A DNA stretch of 53,229 nucleotides from Erythrobacter sp. (GCA_002695185.1 NZOF01000152.1:20828-74056), one strand, 5' to 3'. Shown: positions 17,974-28,154, numbered from the stretch's first letter. Made by a program: numbers and translations. Notes: a model not told the origin generated them from the letters alone.

Positions 17974-19215
17974 ATGGAGATTCAGGCCAGTCAACGGGGA
18001 CGTACTCTGATCGAGGGGGCCAAACCCTTCGCGCGAAAACCGGGATGGCTCGCCAGGTTGTTCGCCCCGAGCATTGAAAAGATGCTTCAGCGCATCGATG
18101 CAGCGCTCGTCACGGGTACTATCCACGGAACGCTACCTGATGGCACGCCGCGCATTCTCGGCGGCCGAGCCCCAGGGTTCGAATGTATCTTCGAGCTACG
18201 GAGCTATCGCGCTCTGATCCGCATTGCTACCAACGGATCCGTAGGACTCTATCAAGCCTGGGAAGCTGGTGAATGGTGGAGTCCGGACCCAGTCCCGCTC
18301 TTCGCGCTTTTCATGCAACATGCGGAGCAGATGGGAGATACCGCCCGCGCGAAAGGGCCCTTTCGCCATTCGCTAAAGCTGGCTCATCTGGTGAATCGCA
18401 ACACTCATGTCGGCGCCCAGAAGAACATTTCTGCGCATTACGATCTCGGCAACGACTTCTACGAGAAATGGCTCGATCCGACGCTGAGCTACTCTTCGGC
18501 ATTCGAAGTCAGAGATGATTCACTCGAGGCTGCGCAGAGGCGGAAATGGGAAGCGCTCCGTCACCGTATCGGGGATGCAGACAAGCTATTGGAGATTGGT
18601 TGCGGGTGGGGCGCATTAGCCGACTATTTCCAGCGCTCGGGAAGTCATGTCACCGCAATTAGCTTGTCCGATGAACAGCTGGCTTGGGCTCGAAAACACC
18701 ACTCGGGCGAAATCGATTTCCGTAAGCAGGACTATCGCGATACGTCCGGTCAATACGATGCGATCGTCAGTGTGGAGATGGTCGAGGCGCTAGGTCGGGA
18801 ATATTGGCCCACCTACATGAATTGCATTGCCAGGAATTTGAAGCCGGGCGGACGAGCTGCGATCCAGTACATCTCGATGCGAGACGATTTGTTTGACGAG
18901 TACGAGAAAAGCGCTGACTTCATTCAGGCTTATATTTTCCCCGGAGGACTTCTTATCCGGACGAGCGAATTCCGACAACTGGCGGAAGACCGCGGCCTGA
19001 GTTGGAATGAACTGAGTAGTTTCGGAGAGGATTACGCCGAGACCTTGCGTATCTGGCGCGAAAACTTCGATGCCGCCCTAGCATCGGGCAGATTGCCATT
19101 AGGATTCGATGCGCAGTTTTGTGACCTTTGGCGCTACTATCTCATGTATTGTGAAGGTGGATTTCGCGGAGGTGGAATTGACGTCCACCAGGTGACGCTG
19201 ATCAAAGAGGATTGA
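17974..19215 (+). CDS. cfa: Cyclopropane-fatty-acyl-phospholipid synthase family methyltransferase
   Basis: A 413-residue SAM-dependent enzyme of the mycolic acid/cyclopropane synthase family. It would convert cis double bonds of membrane phospholipid acyl chains to cyclopropane rings at the inner face of the inner membrane. A substrate-binding N-terminal domain (about 40-135) is followed by the signature QKNISAHYDLGNDFY at 149-163, the SAM motif LEIGCGWGA at 206-214, and QYISMRD. The C-terminal GGLLIRTSEF and GGIDVHQVTLIK are typical. Length is slightly above the E. coli enzyme. It follows phrB by 42 bases, so the two may share the stress promoter. A hydroxylating or methylating variant of the family is an alternative. 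Confidence 0.9.
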   Translation: MEIQASQRGRTLIEGAKPFARKPGWLARLFAPSIEKMLQRIDAALVTGTIHGTLPDGTPRILGGRAPGFECIFELRSYRALIRIATNGSVGLYQAWEAGEWWSPDPVPLFALFMQHAEQMGDTARAKGPFRHSLKLAHLVNRNTHVGAQKNISAHYDLGNDFYEKWLDPTLSYSSAFEVRDDSLEAAQRRKWEALRHRIGDADKLLEIGCGWGALADYFQRSGSHVTAISLSDEQLAWARKHHSGEIDFRKQDYRDTSGQYDAIVSVEMVEALGREYWPTYMNCIARNLKPGGRAAIQYISMRDDLFDEYEKSADFIQAYIFPGGLLIRTSEFRQLAEDRGLSWNELSSFGEDYAETLRIWRENFDAALASGRLPLGFDAQFCDLWRYYLMYCEGGFRGGGIDVHQVTLIKED

Positions 19216-19282
19216 CCGGTCCCTCCGCTTCGAGCTGCTAGCTAAACATTAGACCTACACAGAAAGCAAATGGGGACTGTTC

Positions 19283-19909
19283 ATGACGATCACCGTGCAC
19301 CATTTGAACAATAGCCGCTCGCAACGCATTCTCTGGCTGCTCGAGGAATTGAGTGTCGACTATGAACTCGTTTCCTATCAACGCGATCCTCAAACCAATC
19401 TGGCTCCGCCAGAGCTCAAACAGGCTCATCCTTTAGGAAAGTCGCCGATCATAGAGGACGACGGCCGATCCACTAGTGAAAGCGGCGCGATCATCGAATA
19501 TCTTTGCGCGCGCCATGGCGGAAATTCATGGGTTCCGGACAGTGGCTCGCCGGAATGGATTGACCATCTTGAATGGATGCAATTTGGCGAAAGCTCGTTC
19601 TTCATTCCAGTGATGATGAAGCTGATGGCAGGCAGGCTGGGCGATGCGGCGGCCCCCATCATGCCCCGGATCGAAGAGCAGCTGGAAGCGCATGTTATGT
19701 TCGCTGAAGAAGCTATCAGCGAGGATCTGCATTTCGTTGGTTCTGACTGGACCGCTGCGGATGTTATGATGAGCTTTCCGGCAGAAATAGCCATGATGCA
19801 CGGGTTTTCTTCTCGGGCTCCGAAACTTGCTCGCTTCGTAGCGGCGATCCACGATCGGCCGGCATGGAAAAGAGCCCGAGAAAGGTCTGGCCCTTACTTC
19901 ATGTGGTAA
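19283..19909 (+). CDS. Glutathione S-transferase
   Basis: A 208-residue cytosolic GST. The N-terminal thioredoxin-like domain (about 1-80) contains LNNSRSQRILWLLEEL, with the serine in the usual catalytic region. LGKSPIIEDD is followed by SESGAIIEYL, the glutathione gamma-glutamyl binding stretch. The C-terminal helical domain has the N-capping-type segment FVGSDWTAADVMMSFP. It would conjugate or reduce electrophilic or peroxidised compounds; the substrate class cannot be read from sequence. It sits between cfa and alaS in the same direction, 67 bases after cfa. Confidence 0.9.
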   Translation: MTITVHHLNNSRSQRILWLLEELSVDYELVSYQRDPQTNLAPPELKQAHPLGKSPIIEDDGRSTSESGAIIEYLCARHGGNSWVPDSGSPEWIDHLEWMQFGESSFFIPVMMKLMAGRLGDAAAPIMPRIEEQLEAHVMFAEEAISEDLHFVGSDWTAADVMMSFPAEIAMMHGFSSRAPKLARFVAAIHDRPAWKRARERSGPYFMW

Positions 19910-20004
19910 ACAAGCGTGTGAGATAACCTGCGGTTTATGTGTTCGAACAGCGGGTAGCCTTTCCCGCTTGTCGGGCGCGGCGTGATTGCCTAACTGCTCC
20001 GCCT

Positions 20005-22656
20005 ATGACGTCGACAAATGAAATCCGCCGCTCTTTTCTCGATTTCTTCGGCTCGAAAGATCACGCCGAAGTGCCGAGCGCTCCCCTTGTGCCGTTCAGC
20101 GATCCCACGCTCATGTTCGTCAACGCGGGTATGGTGCCATTCAAGAACGCATTCACCGGCCTGGAAACTCCACCAGCACCCCGCGCGACGAGCGCCCAGA
20201 AATGCGTGCGAGCTGGCGGCAAGCATAATGATCTCGACAACGTCGGCTACACCGCGCGCCATCACACCTTCTTCGAGATGCTCGGCAATTTCAGCTTCGG
20301 TGACTATTTTAAGGAACAGGCAATTGATAATGCCTGGACCCTACTAACCAAGGAATGGGAGCTCGATCCCGATCGACTGCTCGTTACGGTTTATCACACT
20401 GATGATGAAGCCTTCGATCTCTGGAAAAAGCGCACCGGATTTGCGGATGAGAAGATAATTCGCATACCGACGAAAGACAATTTCTGGGCGATGGGGTCGG
20501 ACGGTCCATGCGGTCCATGCTCCGAAATTTTTTACGATCACGGAGATCATATCTGGGGCGGACCTCCGGGATCTCCTGAAGAGGACGGCGATCGTTTCGT
20601 AGAAATCTGGAACCTCGTTTTCATGCAATTCACGCAGGAAAATGACGAGATCGTCGGCGATCTGCCCAAACCCAGTATCGATACCGGAATGGGTATCGAA
20701 CGCGTCGCAGCGGTCATGCAGGGCGTGCACGACAATTACGATACGGATACCTTCAAGGCGCTTATCGGAGCGAGCGAGGCTCTGACCGGGGTCAAGGCGG
20801 AAGGTGAAAGCACCGCAAGCCATCGAGTGATCGCCGATCACCTTCGTTCGACCAGTTTCCTGCTGGCCGACGGTGTGTTGCCCAGTAATGAAGGCCGCGG
20901 TTACGTCCTCCGCAGGATCATGCGGCGTGCCATGCGGCATGCCCATCTACTTGGGGCAAGCGCTCCTCTTATGCATCGGTTGGTCCCGGAACTCGTCAGC
21001 GAAATGGGCGCCGCTTACCCCGAGCTGGTTCGTGGACAATCCTTGATCCAAGAAGTGCTCGAACGCGAGGAAACACAATTCCGTCGCACTTTGGATAAAG
21101 GGCTCAAGCTACTCGACGAGGCGACGGGTGACCTTGTCGAGGGCGGGACGCTCGACGGTGGCACCGCGTTCAAACTCTACGACACCTACGGTTTTCCATA
21201 CGACCTTACCGAAGACGCGCTGCGCAATCGCGGCATCGCGGTAGATCGTGAAGGCTTCGATGCGGCAATGGCTGAACAGAAGGCTGCCGCTCGCGCAGCC
21301 TGGAAAGGCTCGGGTGACGCAGCAAGCGATGAAATCTGGTTCGACATAGTCGAGCGTGAGGGATCCACCGAGTTTACCGGTTACGCGTCCACTACGGGTG
21401 AGGCGGAAGTGGTTGCCCTCATAAAGGAAGGCGTGGAGGCCCAGGGCGCATCCGAGGGTGATGAAGTTCTGATTCTGACAAACCAAACACCTTTTTATGG
21501 CGAAAGCGGGGGGCAAACCGGCGATGCAGGACGTATATGGTCCCCCGACGGGCTCGAAATCATAGTATCAGGCACCAACAAGCCGCTCGGTCGGCTACAT
21601 TCCCACGTTGCAAAAATCGCCAAGGGATCGGTGAGCCGTGGCGACGCGGTGCATCTCGAAATTGATGCGGAACGTCGCGACCGGATACGTGCAAATCACT
21701 CCGCAACCCATCTTGCTCACGCGGCGCTCCGTAATCGTCTGGGCGAACATGTTACCCAAAAAGGGTCGCTCGTTTCGGAAGATCGGTTCAGGTTCGATTT
21801 TTCCCATCCGAAGCCCCTGAGTGATGAGGACATTTCCGCGATCGAGGCAGAAGTTAACGAAGAAATTCGGGCAAACGAATCTGTCGGTACGCGCCTCATG
21901 ACCCCCGATGATGCTGTTGCGGCAGGTGCGCTCGCGCTGTTCGGCGAGAAATACGGTGAAGAAGTCCGTGTTCTCTCCATGGGTCGAAAAGGCGAAGAGG
22001 GTAGAAATTATTCGGTCGAATTATGTGGGGGCACTCACGTGGAAGCGACTGGTGACATCGGATTGTTCAAGATCGTATCCGAAAGCGCTGTGAGTTCGGG
22101 TGTAAGACGTCTTGAAGCCCTGACGGGGGAGGCCGCTCGGCAATGGCTCTTGGCCCGTGATGAGGCAGTTCGGATGATCGCGTCTGCACTCAAGACTTCG
22201 CCGGACGAAGCCGCTTCGCGGGTTTCTGCCCTGGTCGAAGAGCGCAAGCGTCTCGAAAAAGAATTGGCTGACGTCAAACGCGCCCTTGCGCTCGGGGGCG
22301 GATATTCCGGAGATACCGAGCCAACCGACGAGGATGTAGGCGGCGTAACCTTCTCCGGTCAGGTGATCGAAGGACTGAATCCAAAAGAACTACGTCCACT
22401 TCTTGACGAAACGAAGAAGCGGATGGGTTCTGGAGTTGCGGCAGTCTGTGCGGTCAATGATGGCAAAGGTACAATCGCAGTAGCAGTGACTGATGATCTT
22501 ACGGAAAGGTTCAGCGCGGTCGTTTTGGTGCGAACCGCGGTGGAAACCCTTGGCGGGAAGGGAGGTGGCGGTCGCGCCGACATGGCTCAGGGTGGGGGAC
22601 CGGATGGCGCCAACGCCGATGAAGCGATAGCCGCAATTCGCCGTTCATTGTTATAA
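20005..22656 (+). CDS. alaS: Alanyl-tRNA synthetase
   Basis: An 883-residue class II synthetase that charges tRNA-Ala. The ATG at 20005 begins the standard N-terminus ([25 protein letters not shown]). The catalytic core with [16 protein letters not shown] and [17 protein letters not shown] fills about 1-250. The editing domain shows the zinc-ligand set [12 protein letters not shown] and LCGGTHV. The C-terminal C-Ala domain ends with [16 protein letters not shown]. All are in place and length is normal. A six-base-pair hairpin (19949-19968) lies in the leader between GST and alaS; whether it matters is unknown. A hairpin terminator follows the stop. Confidence 0.97.
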   Translation: MTSTNEIRRSFLDFFGSKDHAEVPSAPLVPFSDPTLMFVNAGMVPFKNAFTGLETPPAPRATSAQKCVRAGGKHNDLDNVGYTARHHTFFEMLGNFSFGDYFKEQAIDNAWTLLTKEWELDPDRLLVTVYHTDDEAFDLWKKRTGFADEKIIRIPTKDNFWAMGSDGPCGPCSEIFYDHGDHIWGGPPGSPEEDGDRFVEIWNLVFMQFTQENDEIVGDLPKPSIDTGMGIERVAAVMQGVHDNYDTDTFKALIGASEALTGVKAEGESTASHRVIADHLRSTSFLLADGVLPSNEGRGYVLRRIMRRAMRHAHLLGASAPLMHRLVPELVSEMGAAYPELVRGQSLIQEVLEREETQFRRTLDKGLKLLDEATGDLVEGGTLDGGTAFKLYDTYGFPYDLTEDALRNRGIAVDREGFDAAMAEQKAAARAAWKGSGDAASDEIWFDIVEREGSTEFTGYASTTGEAEVVALIKEGVEAQGASEGDEVLILTNQTPFYGESGGQTGDAGRIWSPDGLEIIVSGTNKPLGRLHSHVAKIAKGSVSRGDAVHLEIDAERRDRIRANHSATHLAHAALRNRLGEHVTQKGSLVSEDRFRFDFSHPKPLSDEDISAIEAEVNEEIRANESVGTRLMTPDDAVAAGALALFGEKYGEEVRVLSMGRKGEEGRNYSVELCGGTHVEATGDIGLFKIVSESAVSSGVRRLEALTGEAARQWLLARDEAVRMIASALKTSPDEAASRVSALVEERKRLEKELADVKRALALGGGYSGDTEPTDEDVGGVTFSGQVIEGLNPKELRPLLDETKKRMGSGVAAVCAVNDGKGTIAVAVTDDLTERFSAVVLVRTAVETLGGKGGGGRADMAQGGGPDGANADEAIAAIRRSLL

Positions 22657-22688
22657 AAAACCCCCTGACTGAAATGCCAGTCAGGGGG
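22655..22688 (-). terminator. Intrinsic terminator between alaS and a convergent small gene
   Basis: The stem CCCCCTGACT (22661-22670) pairs perfectly with AGTCAGGGGG (22679-22688). An A-run to its left gives a good T-tract on the minus strand, so it best serves the 59-residue gene. It may also end alaS transcripts with lower efficiency. Confidence 0.88.
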
Positions 22689-22707
22689 TGTTCAATTCAA
22701 GAGTAGA

Positions 22708-22887
22708 TCAGGCGCTCGGTGTCTTCTTAGTGACGCCGCTCGAACCCTTTTCAATATCGTATCCTTCGGTGTCGCCGGGAGCGCCGCGCCGCTGGTCTGG
22801 CGCTTGGTCTTTGCGCGGATCGGCCACATTCTGCGGCTTGAACTTCTCATCGTTAGGAATGGGCTTTGTCGGGTCGATATCACTCAT
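22708..22887 (-). CDS. Small hydrophilic protein, unknown function
   Basis: A 59-residue protein starting MSDIDPTKPIPNDEK. It is very rich in Asp, Lys, Pro and Gln with no hydrophobic core, so it is likely unstructured. AGGAGA stands at good spacing before the ATG at 22887; the frame extends upstream but without a better start. A strong terminator follows. A near-consensus EcfG promoter (TGAAC-N16-CGTT on the minus strand, 22934-22910) lies 22 bases upstream, so a stress role is conceivable. Nothing in the sequence shows a biochemical function. Confidence 0.75.
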   Translation of the reverse strand: MSDIDPTKPIPNDEKFKPQNVADPRKDQAPDQRRGAPGDTEGYDIEKGSSGVTKKTPSA

Positions 22888-22909
22888 ATTTCTCTCCTTT
22901 TGCCATACC

Positions 22910-22934
22910 AACGCGCGAGAGAGTAAAGTGTTCA
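22910..22934 (-). promoter_or_regulatory. Near-consensus EcfG-type promoter
   Basis: Read on the minus strand, TGAAC (22934-22930) and CGTT (22913-22910) are separated by 16 bases. One base differs from GGAAC. It overlaps the last codon and stop of the antiporter gene and lies 22 bases before the start of the 59-residue protein gene. Confidence 0.4.
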
Positions 22935-24692
22935 ACCGTCCGCTGTACTGGACCGCAGCTTAGGACGATAAGTTAGGGCGCCTTCCTTTTCTATTTGGGA
23001 ACGGAACTGGTCACGTTTGTCATGTATCGATGCGATGACCGGTCCCATGGCGACACCGATATCGACCAAAACAGCTTCGGACAGCTGGAGAGTTGCTTCA
23101 AGTGCCTCAGGCACGGCATGACTCGCACCTGCTCGATAGAGCTCTGCGGCATGGGCAATATCTCGTGCGCGTGCCACGATGAGCAGGTCCGGATATTCAG
23201 CCCGAAGTTTGGTCACCAAGCGGCCTGCGAGAACGGGCTCATCCATGGTCAGAACGACTGCTAGCGCGTCTTCGACCCCTAGGCGTTGGAGCGCGTCTCC
23301 GCGTGCTGCGTCACCAAAGGTCGCCCGATATCCTTCTCGCTTGGCATACTCGATAAGGTCGGCATCAGAGTCCAAAGCGATATACGGCTTATCGTGTGAA
23401 GTCAGCATCTGGGCAACTAGTCGACCAACGCGGCCGATTCCGAGAATGATAACTTTTCGTTCGCCCTCATCTTCTGGCGGCAACTCAGGCGCTGGCTCTA
23501 CTTTGCGCGCTACGATCCTGCCGAGCCGTGCAAGAAGAGGGGTAATGGTTAGGCCGATCGCAGTCACGATCTGCCAGAACTGCGCGGTGCCAGGCTGGAT
23601 CAGCAAAGCCGAACTTGCCGCGGCAAGAACAATGAGTGTGGTTTCAGAAGGGCTGGCCATGAGAATACCGGTTTCGGCTGCGGTACTTCTCCGTGCGCCC
23701 ATCAGCCTCAAGAGCACTCCAGTAAGAACTGCCTTGAAAACCACCACGCTTAGGACAGCCGTGGCGATAAGACCGAGATTGTCCCAGATCGTGGCCAGGT
23801 CGATCGTCATGCCCACGGTTATGAGAAATACGCCGAGCGCCAGACCCTTGAAGGGTTCCATAATGGCTTCGACTTCGCTGTGATATTCGGTCTCGGCAAT
23901 CAGTAAGCCAGCGATTAGCGCGCCTACGATAGGCGAAAGGCCTACCGCCGCCGTCGCAAGGCTAGCCCCGATGACCACAAGCATTGCCGCCGCCAGAAAG
24001 AGCTCAGGGCTTTTCGTCCGAGCAGCTTGAGCAAATAATCGGGGCAGGGCAAACCGACCGGCAATCATCATAACTGCGATGACCGCTGCTCCTTGCCACA
24101 TGGTTGTTACGAGACCTTCCCATCCTCCGGCAGCTGCGTTGGGTGCCATCGCACCGAGAATGAAAACGATCGGTACGATCATGATATCTTCGAACAGCAG
24201 CATTGAGAGCGCCGCGCGCCCTACAGGACTGCTGCTACCAGAGATGGGCAGAACGATTGCAGTAGAAGAAAACGCGAGGGCGAATCCCAGTGCTAGCGCA
24301 CCAGTCCAATATTGCCCCAGCATCGACAGCACGATGGCCAGAATAACGCCGCCGATGAGAAGTTCTGCAGCTCCGAGGCCGAAAACCAACTTACGCAGCT
24401 GCCATAAGCGCTTGAATGAAAGCTCCAGACCGATAGCGAATAGAAGCAGAATTATCCCGAATTCCGCGAATGGTTCGAGAGCCTCCGGGTCTGAAATGGT
24501 TATGTGTTCAAGCCAGGGCCGCTCAAATACCAATTGGCCTAGTCCGTAGGGACCTACTAGAATTCCGATAAGGATAAACCCGATGACCGGGGTGATCCGG
24601 AAGCGCGTAAAAACCGGAATAACCAGACCAGCCGCGCCGAGAATGACGAGCGCGTCCGAAATCGCAGGGGATGCTAATTCGCCAGAAGCCAT
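22932..24692 (-). CDS. Monovalent cation:proton antiporter, CPA2 family with RCK domain (KefB-like)
   Basis: A 586-residue inner-membrane transporter. The first 390 residues form about twelve helices of the Na+/H+ exchanger fold (VIGFILIGILVGPYGLG, ELSFKRLW, SSTAIVLP). A cytoplasmic RCK/TrkA-N nucleotide-binding domain follows at about 408-540, with the Rossmann motif ILGIGRVGRLVAQML. This is the architecture of KefB/KefC/YbaL, which exchange K+ for H+ in stress. No KefG/KefF quinone reductase gene is adjacent. It lies 96 bases downstream of the GNAT-nitrilase gene. The transported ion is inferred from the family. Confidence 0.9.
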   Translation of the reverse strand: MASGELASPAISDALVILGAAGLVIPVFTRFRITPVIGFILIGILVGPYGLGQLVFERPWLEHITISDPEALEPFAEFGIILLLFAIGLELSFKRLWQLRKLVFGLGAAELLIGGVILAIVLSMLGQYWTGALALGFALAFSSTAIVLPISGSSSPVGRAALSMLLFEDIMIVPIVFILGAMAPNAAAGGWEGLVTTMWQGAAVIAVMMIAGRFALPRLFAQAARTKSPELFLAAAMLVVIGASLATAAVGLSPIVGALIAGLLIAETEYHSEVEAIMEPFKGLALGVFLITVGMTIDLATIWDNLGLIATAVLSVVVFKAVLTGVLLRLMGARRSTAAETGILMASPSETTLIVLAAASSALLIQPGTAQFWQIVTAIGLTITPLLARLGRIVARKVEPAPELPPEDEGERKVIILGIGRVGRLVAQMLTSHDKPYIALDSDADLIEYAKREGYRATFGDAARGDALQRLGVEDALAVVLTMDEPVLAGRLVTKLRAEYPDLLIVARARDIAHAAELYRAGASHAVPEALEATLQLSEAVLVDIGVAMGPVIASIHDKRDQFRSQIEKEGALTYRPKLRSSTADG

Positions 24693-24788
24693 GACTCGTC
24701 GTAGTTTTCTGCTGCACTGCTGTCACCTGCGGTAAGGTTAATTTCTTTCCCGTTACGATGATCAGTAGTGGTTGGCCTGCATCCTCGA

Positions 24789-26444
24789 TCAGCCACCACC
24801 GGGGCTGGTAGGCCCAAGAGGTTCTCTTCGTGGCCGCGGTTTGCCTGGATGCTTCCCGTCCTCGTCCCATTCAATTCGGTAAAGATCGAAGCGGCGATCC
24901 GCGAGATTGCGCACGGTCCCTTCAGCCCTCGCCCATTGCAAATCCGCAAGATTAATGTCGCTTATCGTCAGAGTTTCGACATTCTCCGTGGCCTCCGCAG
25001 CGATGCCGTCGCGCGCGAAGGGAAAATCGCACGGTGTTAGGATGCAGCTTTGGGCATACTGGATGTCCATGTTGCCGACATTGGGCAGATTTCCGACATT
25101 GCCAGATAGTACCACGAAACATTGGTTCTCGATCGCTCTCGCTTGCCCGCAATACCTAACCCGCAGATATCCTTGCCGGCTATCAGTACAGAACGGCACG
25201 AAGATAATTCGAGCACCTTCATCGGCGAGGCGACGACTAAGCTCCGGAAACTCGCTATCGTAGCATATCTGCACGCCGATAGGGCCGCAATCGGTCTGAA
25301 TTACTTCGACCTTGTCGCCGCCCTTGATGTTCCACCAATACCGCTCGTTCGGAGTAGGATGTATTTTCTCCTGAGCGTGCACTGATCCATCGCGCAGGCA
25401 TACGTAAGCAACATTATGGATATCACCATCGTCCATGCGTGTAGGGTGGCTACCCGCGATGATATTGATGTTATAGCGCATAGCCATCTCCGAAATGTCC
25501 TGCCGCAAGTGCGGGGTATATTCCGAAAGACGCTCGATGGCTTCGACGGGCGATAACTCCTTCTCCTCGAAGCTCAGCAGCATCAAGGTGAAGAGCTCCG
25601 GGAACACGATGAAATCGGCCTCGTAGTCGCTTGCTACATCGACGAAGTAGGTCACGTGGCGCATGAATTCGTCGTAGTCCGCCACCTGTCGTGCCTGAAG
25701 CTGACAGGTGGCAACCCGCACCGCCTCCACACCACGAGGAAGTCGCTTCTTTACGGGCTGGTCATGCTCGACATAGGGGTTGCGCCAAACCATCATGATC
25801 GCATTTGTCATGCTGGCTTTGTCCTCCGGAAGGTAACCTTCCATTACCCGGTGGGGCTCGAATCCATTAGCCAGCTGGAAGCGCAATACGGGGTCATGCA
25901 GCTTTCCTTCGACAACTTTGTCGAGGTAGTCCTGCGGCCCATCAACCTTACGGCGATTTCGCCGGTAATTTGGCATACGTCCGGCGAAAACGATGCCTGT
26001 CAGGTCATTCTCCTCGGCAAGGGCGCGGCGCTCTTCGTAAAGGCGACGACCAATGCGAACGCCGCGTACTTTAGGATCGACGCACATTTCGTAGCCATAA
26101 AGCCAATCCCCGGTAGGATCGTGACGGCTTCCGTAGCCGTTGCCGGTTATTTCATCCCAGTCGTGGTCTTGAAAAGCGAGCGCTTCCGCCACTTGCATAG
26201 TGGCACAATATCCGACGACATTTTCATCAAGCAGCGCGACAAAGCAGCCATCGGGGAAATTGTTAATCTGACCACGAATTTCACCGTGAGTATACGCTGG
26301 CATGTCTTCATAAACGCGTCGCACCAAGTCAGCGATACCTCGGATATCCTTGATTTTCGCGTTGCGTATCTCGAGGCGTTTCTGTCCGAATTTCTCGGTA
26401 GTTTTGCGGCGAACGCTACGCTTTTTCGCTGGCTGCTTAGCCAT
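24789..26444 (-). CDS. Fusion of GNAT acetyltransferase and nitrilase-superfamily amidohydrolase
   Basis: A 551-residue two-domain protein. Residues 24-225 form a GNAT N-acetyltransferase (GYEMCVDPKVRGVRIGRRLYEER holds the acetyl-CoA loop). Residues 241-525 form a carbon-nitrogen hydrolase with the complete Glu283-Lys360-Cys394 triad in FPELF, EKIHPTP and QICYDSE. The basic N-terminus (about 20 residues) and the proline-, arginine- and glycine-rich C-terminus flank the domains. The architecture is known from conserved bacterial proteins of uncharacterised function. A plausible role is deacylation or deamidation coupled to acyl transfer on one metabolite, but no substrate can be read from sequence. 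It follows icd, with a terminator between them. Confidence 0.92.
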   Translation of the reverse strand: MAKQPAKKRSVRRKTTEKFGQKRLEIRNAKIKDIRGIADLVRRVYEDMPAYTHGEIRGQINNFPDGCFVALLDENVVGYCATMQVAEALAFQDHDWDEITGNGYGSRHDPTGDWLYGYEMCVDPKVRGVRIGRRLYEERRALAEENDLTGIVFAGRMPNYRRNRRKVDGPQDYLDKVVEGKLHDPVLRFQLANGFEPHRVMEGYLPEDKASMTNAIMMVWRNPYVEHDQPVKKRLPRGVEAVRVATCQLQARQVADYDEFMRHVTYFVDVASDYEADFIVFPELFTLMLLSFEEKELSPVEAIERLSEYTPHLRQDISEMAMRYNINIIAGSHPTRMDDGDIHNVAYVCLRDGSVHAQEKIHPTPNERYWWNIKGGDKVEVIQTDCGPIGVQICYDSEFPELSRRLADEGARIIFVPFCTDSRQGYLRVRYCGQARAIENQCFVVLSGNVGNLPNVGNMDIQYAQSCILTPCDFPFARDGIAAEATENVETLTISDINLADLQWARAEGTVRNLADRRFDLYRIEWDEDGKHPGKPRPRREPLGPTSPGGG

Positions 26445-26479
26445 TTATACCCCGTACTTTCTCAAATTCTCAATACAAA

Positions 26480-26505
26480 ACGGGGCCGGCTTCTGCCGAC
26501 CCCGT
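26480..26505 (-). terminator. Intrinsic terminator of icd
   Basis: The arms 26480-26490 and 26495-26505 form an 11-base-pair stem with one G-U pair and a four-base loop. On the minus strand it is followed by TTTTGTATT. It lies 49 bases after the icd stop and 36 bases before the next gene. Confidence 0.88.
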
Positions 26506-26553
26506 TGATCTGGCTTATCTGAGTAATGACTCAGGCGCACAGGAGTTTCGGCC

Positions 26554-27768
26554 TTAGCCAGCCATCTCTGCTTCTAGCCCTTCTACGATTGCTTCGAAGA
26601 ACTGTTCGGTTGTCATCCAGCTCTGATCCGGTCCGATGAGCAGAGCAAGATCCTTGGTCATCTTGCCGTTCTCAACTGTTTGGATGCAAACTCGTTCGAG
26701 CGTCTCGGCAAACTTTACCACCTCGGGAGTGTTGTCGAATTTACCGCGATACATCAGGCCGCGGGTCCACGCGAAAATACTTGCAATCGGGTTGGTCGAG
26801 GTGGCCTTGCCTTCCTGATGCTGGCGATAGTGCCTGGTCACCGTGCCGTGCGCCGCTTCCGCTTCGACGGTCTTACCGTCCGGCGTCATCAGAACGGATG
26901 TCATGAGACCGAGCGATCCGAAACCTTGCGCGACGATATCAGACTGCACGTCACCGTCGTAGTTCTTACAAGCCCAAACGAACTTGCCGTTCCACTTGAG
27001 TGCTGCAGCAACCATGTCATCGATCAAGCGATGTTCATAGGTAAGGCCGTGCTTGTCGAATTGATCCTTGAATTCAGCGTCGAATACTTCCTGAAAAAGG
27101 TCCTTGAAACGGCCATCGTATTTTTTGAGAATGGTGTTCTTGGTGGAGAGGTAAACGGGCCATTTCCGGTCCAAGCCGTAAGAAAAGCTTGCGCGCGCGA
27201 AATCGCGGATGCTGTCGTCGAGATTATACATCGTCATGGCGACGCCCGGGCTGGGGAATTCGAAAACGTCGATGTCGATGTTCTCGCCATCTTCACCTTC
27301 GAATACCATGCGGAGCTTGCCCTTGCCTGGTATTAAAGTGTCCTTGGCGCGGTATTGATCGCCATATGCATGGCGTCCGACGACGATCGGATCGGTCCAG
27401 CCCGGGACAAGACGCGGGACGTTATCGATTACGATGGGTTCACGAAATACCACGCCGCCAAGAATATTGCGGATGGTGCCATTAGGGCTAACCCACATTT
27501 TTTTAAGGCTGAATTCTTCGACACGCTGTTCGTCAGGCGTGATGGTGGCGCATTTAACGCCGACACCATGTTCCTTGATCGCATTCGCAGCATCAACGGT
27601 GATCTGGTCATTGGTCGCGTCGCGGCTTTCGATCGACAGATCGTAATACTTCAGATCTACATCGAGATAAGGAAGGATCAGGCGCTCTCGGATCCACTTC
27701 CAGATGATTTTGGTCATTTCGTCGCCGTCAAGTTCGACGACCGGGTTGGCTACTTTGATCTTTGCCAT
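26554..27768 (-). CDS. icd: NADP-dependent isocitrate dehydrogenase
   Basis: A 404-residue enzyme that oxidatively decarboxylates isocitrate to 2-oxoglutarate in the TCA cycle. The sequence is of the eukaryote-like homodimeric class common in alphaproteobacteria ([23 protein letters not shown] at the N-terminus). The substrate and metal region includes [11 protein letters not shown], and [12 protein letters not shown] is the cofactor segment. Length is normal. It stands alone, with a terminator after it and a 386-base gap before the divergent small gene. Its product is the possible substrate of KorAB elsewhere in the window. Confidence 0.96.
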   Translation of the reverse strand: MAKIKVANPVVELDGDEMTKIIWKWIRERLILPYLDVDLKYYDLSIESRDATNDQITVDAANAIKEHGVGVKCATITPDEQRVEEFSLKKMWVSPNGTIRNILGGVVFREPIVIDNVPRLVPGWTDPIVVGRHAYGDQYRAKDTLIPGKGKLRMVFEGEDGENIDIDVFEFPSPGVAMTMYNLDDSIRDFARASFSYGLDRKWPVYLSTKNTILKKYDGRFKDLFQEVFDAEFKDQFDKHGLTYEHRLIDDMVAAALKWNGKFVWACKNYDGDVQSDIVAQGFGSLGLMTSVLMTPDGKTVEAEAAHGTVTRHYRQHQEGKATSTNPIASIFAWTRGLMYRGKFDNTPEVVKFAETLERVCIQTVENGKMTKDLALLIGPDQSWMTTEQFFEAIVEGLEAEMAG

Positions 27769-28154
27769 GAAAGTCCTGTCGGTTAGAATGGGGTGGCGCG
27801 CGCTTTAGCATAGCGTACCAGCAGAGCAAGGATGGCGCGGAAGATGGCTAGGCGCATAAGCTAAACCGACATCCCCTACGCGGGTGATGCAGAACCGCAA
27901 CACTGACCGATTGTATTCACGATGGGGGCTATTTGCAGGAACTTCCCAGTTTTCCGTTGGTTTTAATGGGTGGCGTTCTCTGAGAAGCTCTCACTTAAGA
28001 AGAATTGTTTACTAATGATCAGATATTAAAAGCAATATTTGTGAGGTGGGAGAGGTAGAAGGGGTTGAATTCCTTCACGACGTTCGATATTCAAGGTTAT
28101 ATGAAATCCAAAGGCCCTCGGGTAAGCAGGGTTAAATTAGGAGTAAGCGTAGAC
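27769..28154. other. Divergent intergenic region without a gene
   Basis: This 386-base stretch separates icd from the divergent small exported protein and must hold both promoters. It is rich in A+T from about 27950 on. I see no convincing coding frame, tRNA or strong hairpin. A GGAAC and a CGTT occur at 27938-27958 but are only 12 bases apart, too close for an EcfG promoter. An open frame running in from 28065 lacks coding character before the signal peptide at 28155. Confidence 0.6.

Noticed and set aside
16900..18126. A 408-residue open frame opposite phrB and the start of cfa
   Set aside because: It spans the junction of two well-supported genes on the other strand and has no ribosome-binding site or motif.
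27938..27958. GGAAC and CGTT near each other upstream of the small Asp-tailed protein
   Set aside because: They are separated by only 12 bases; EcfG promoters need 16 or 17.
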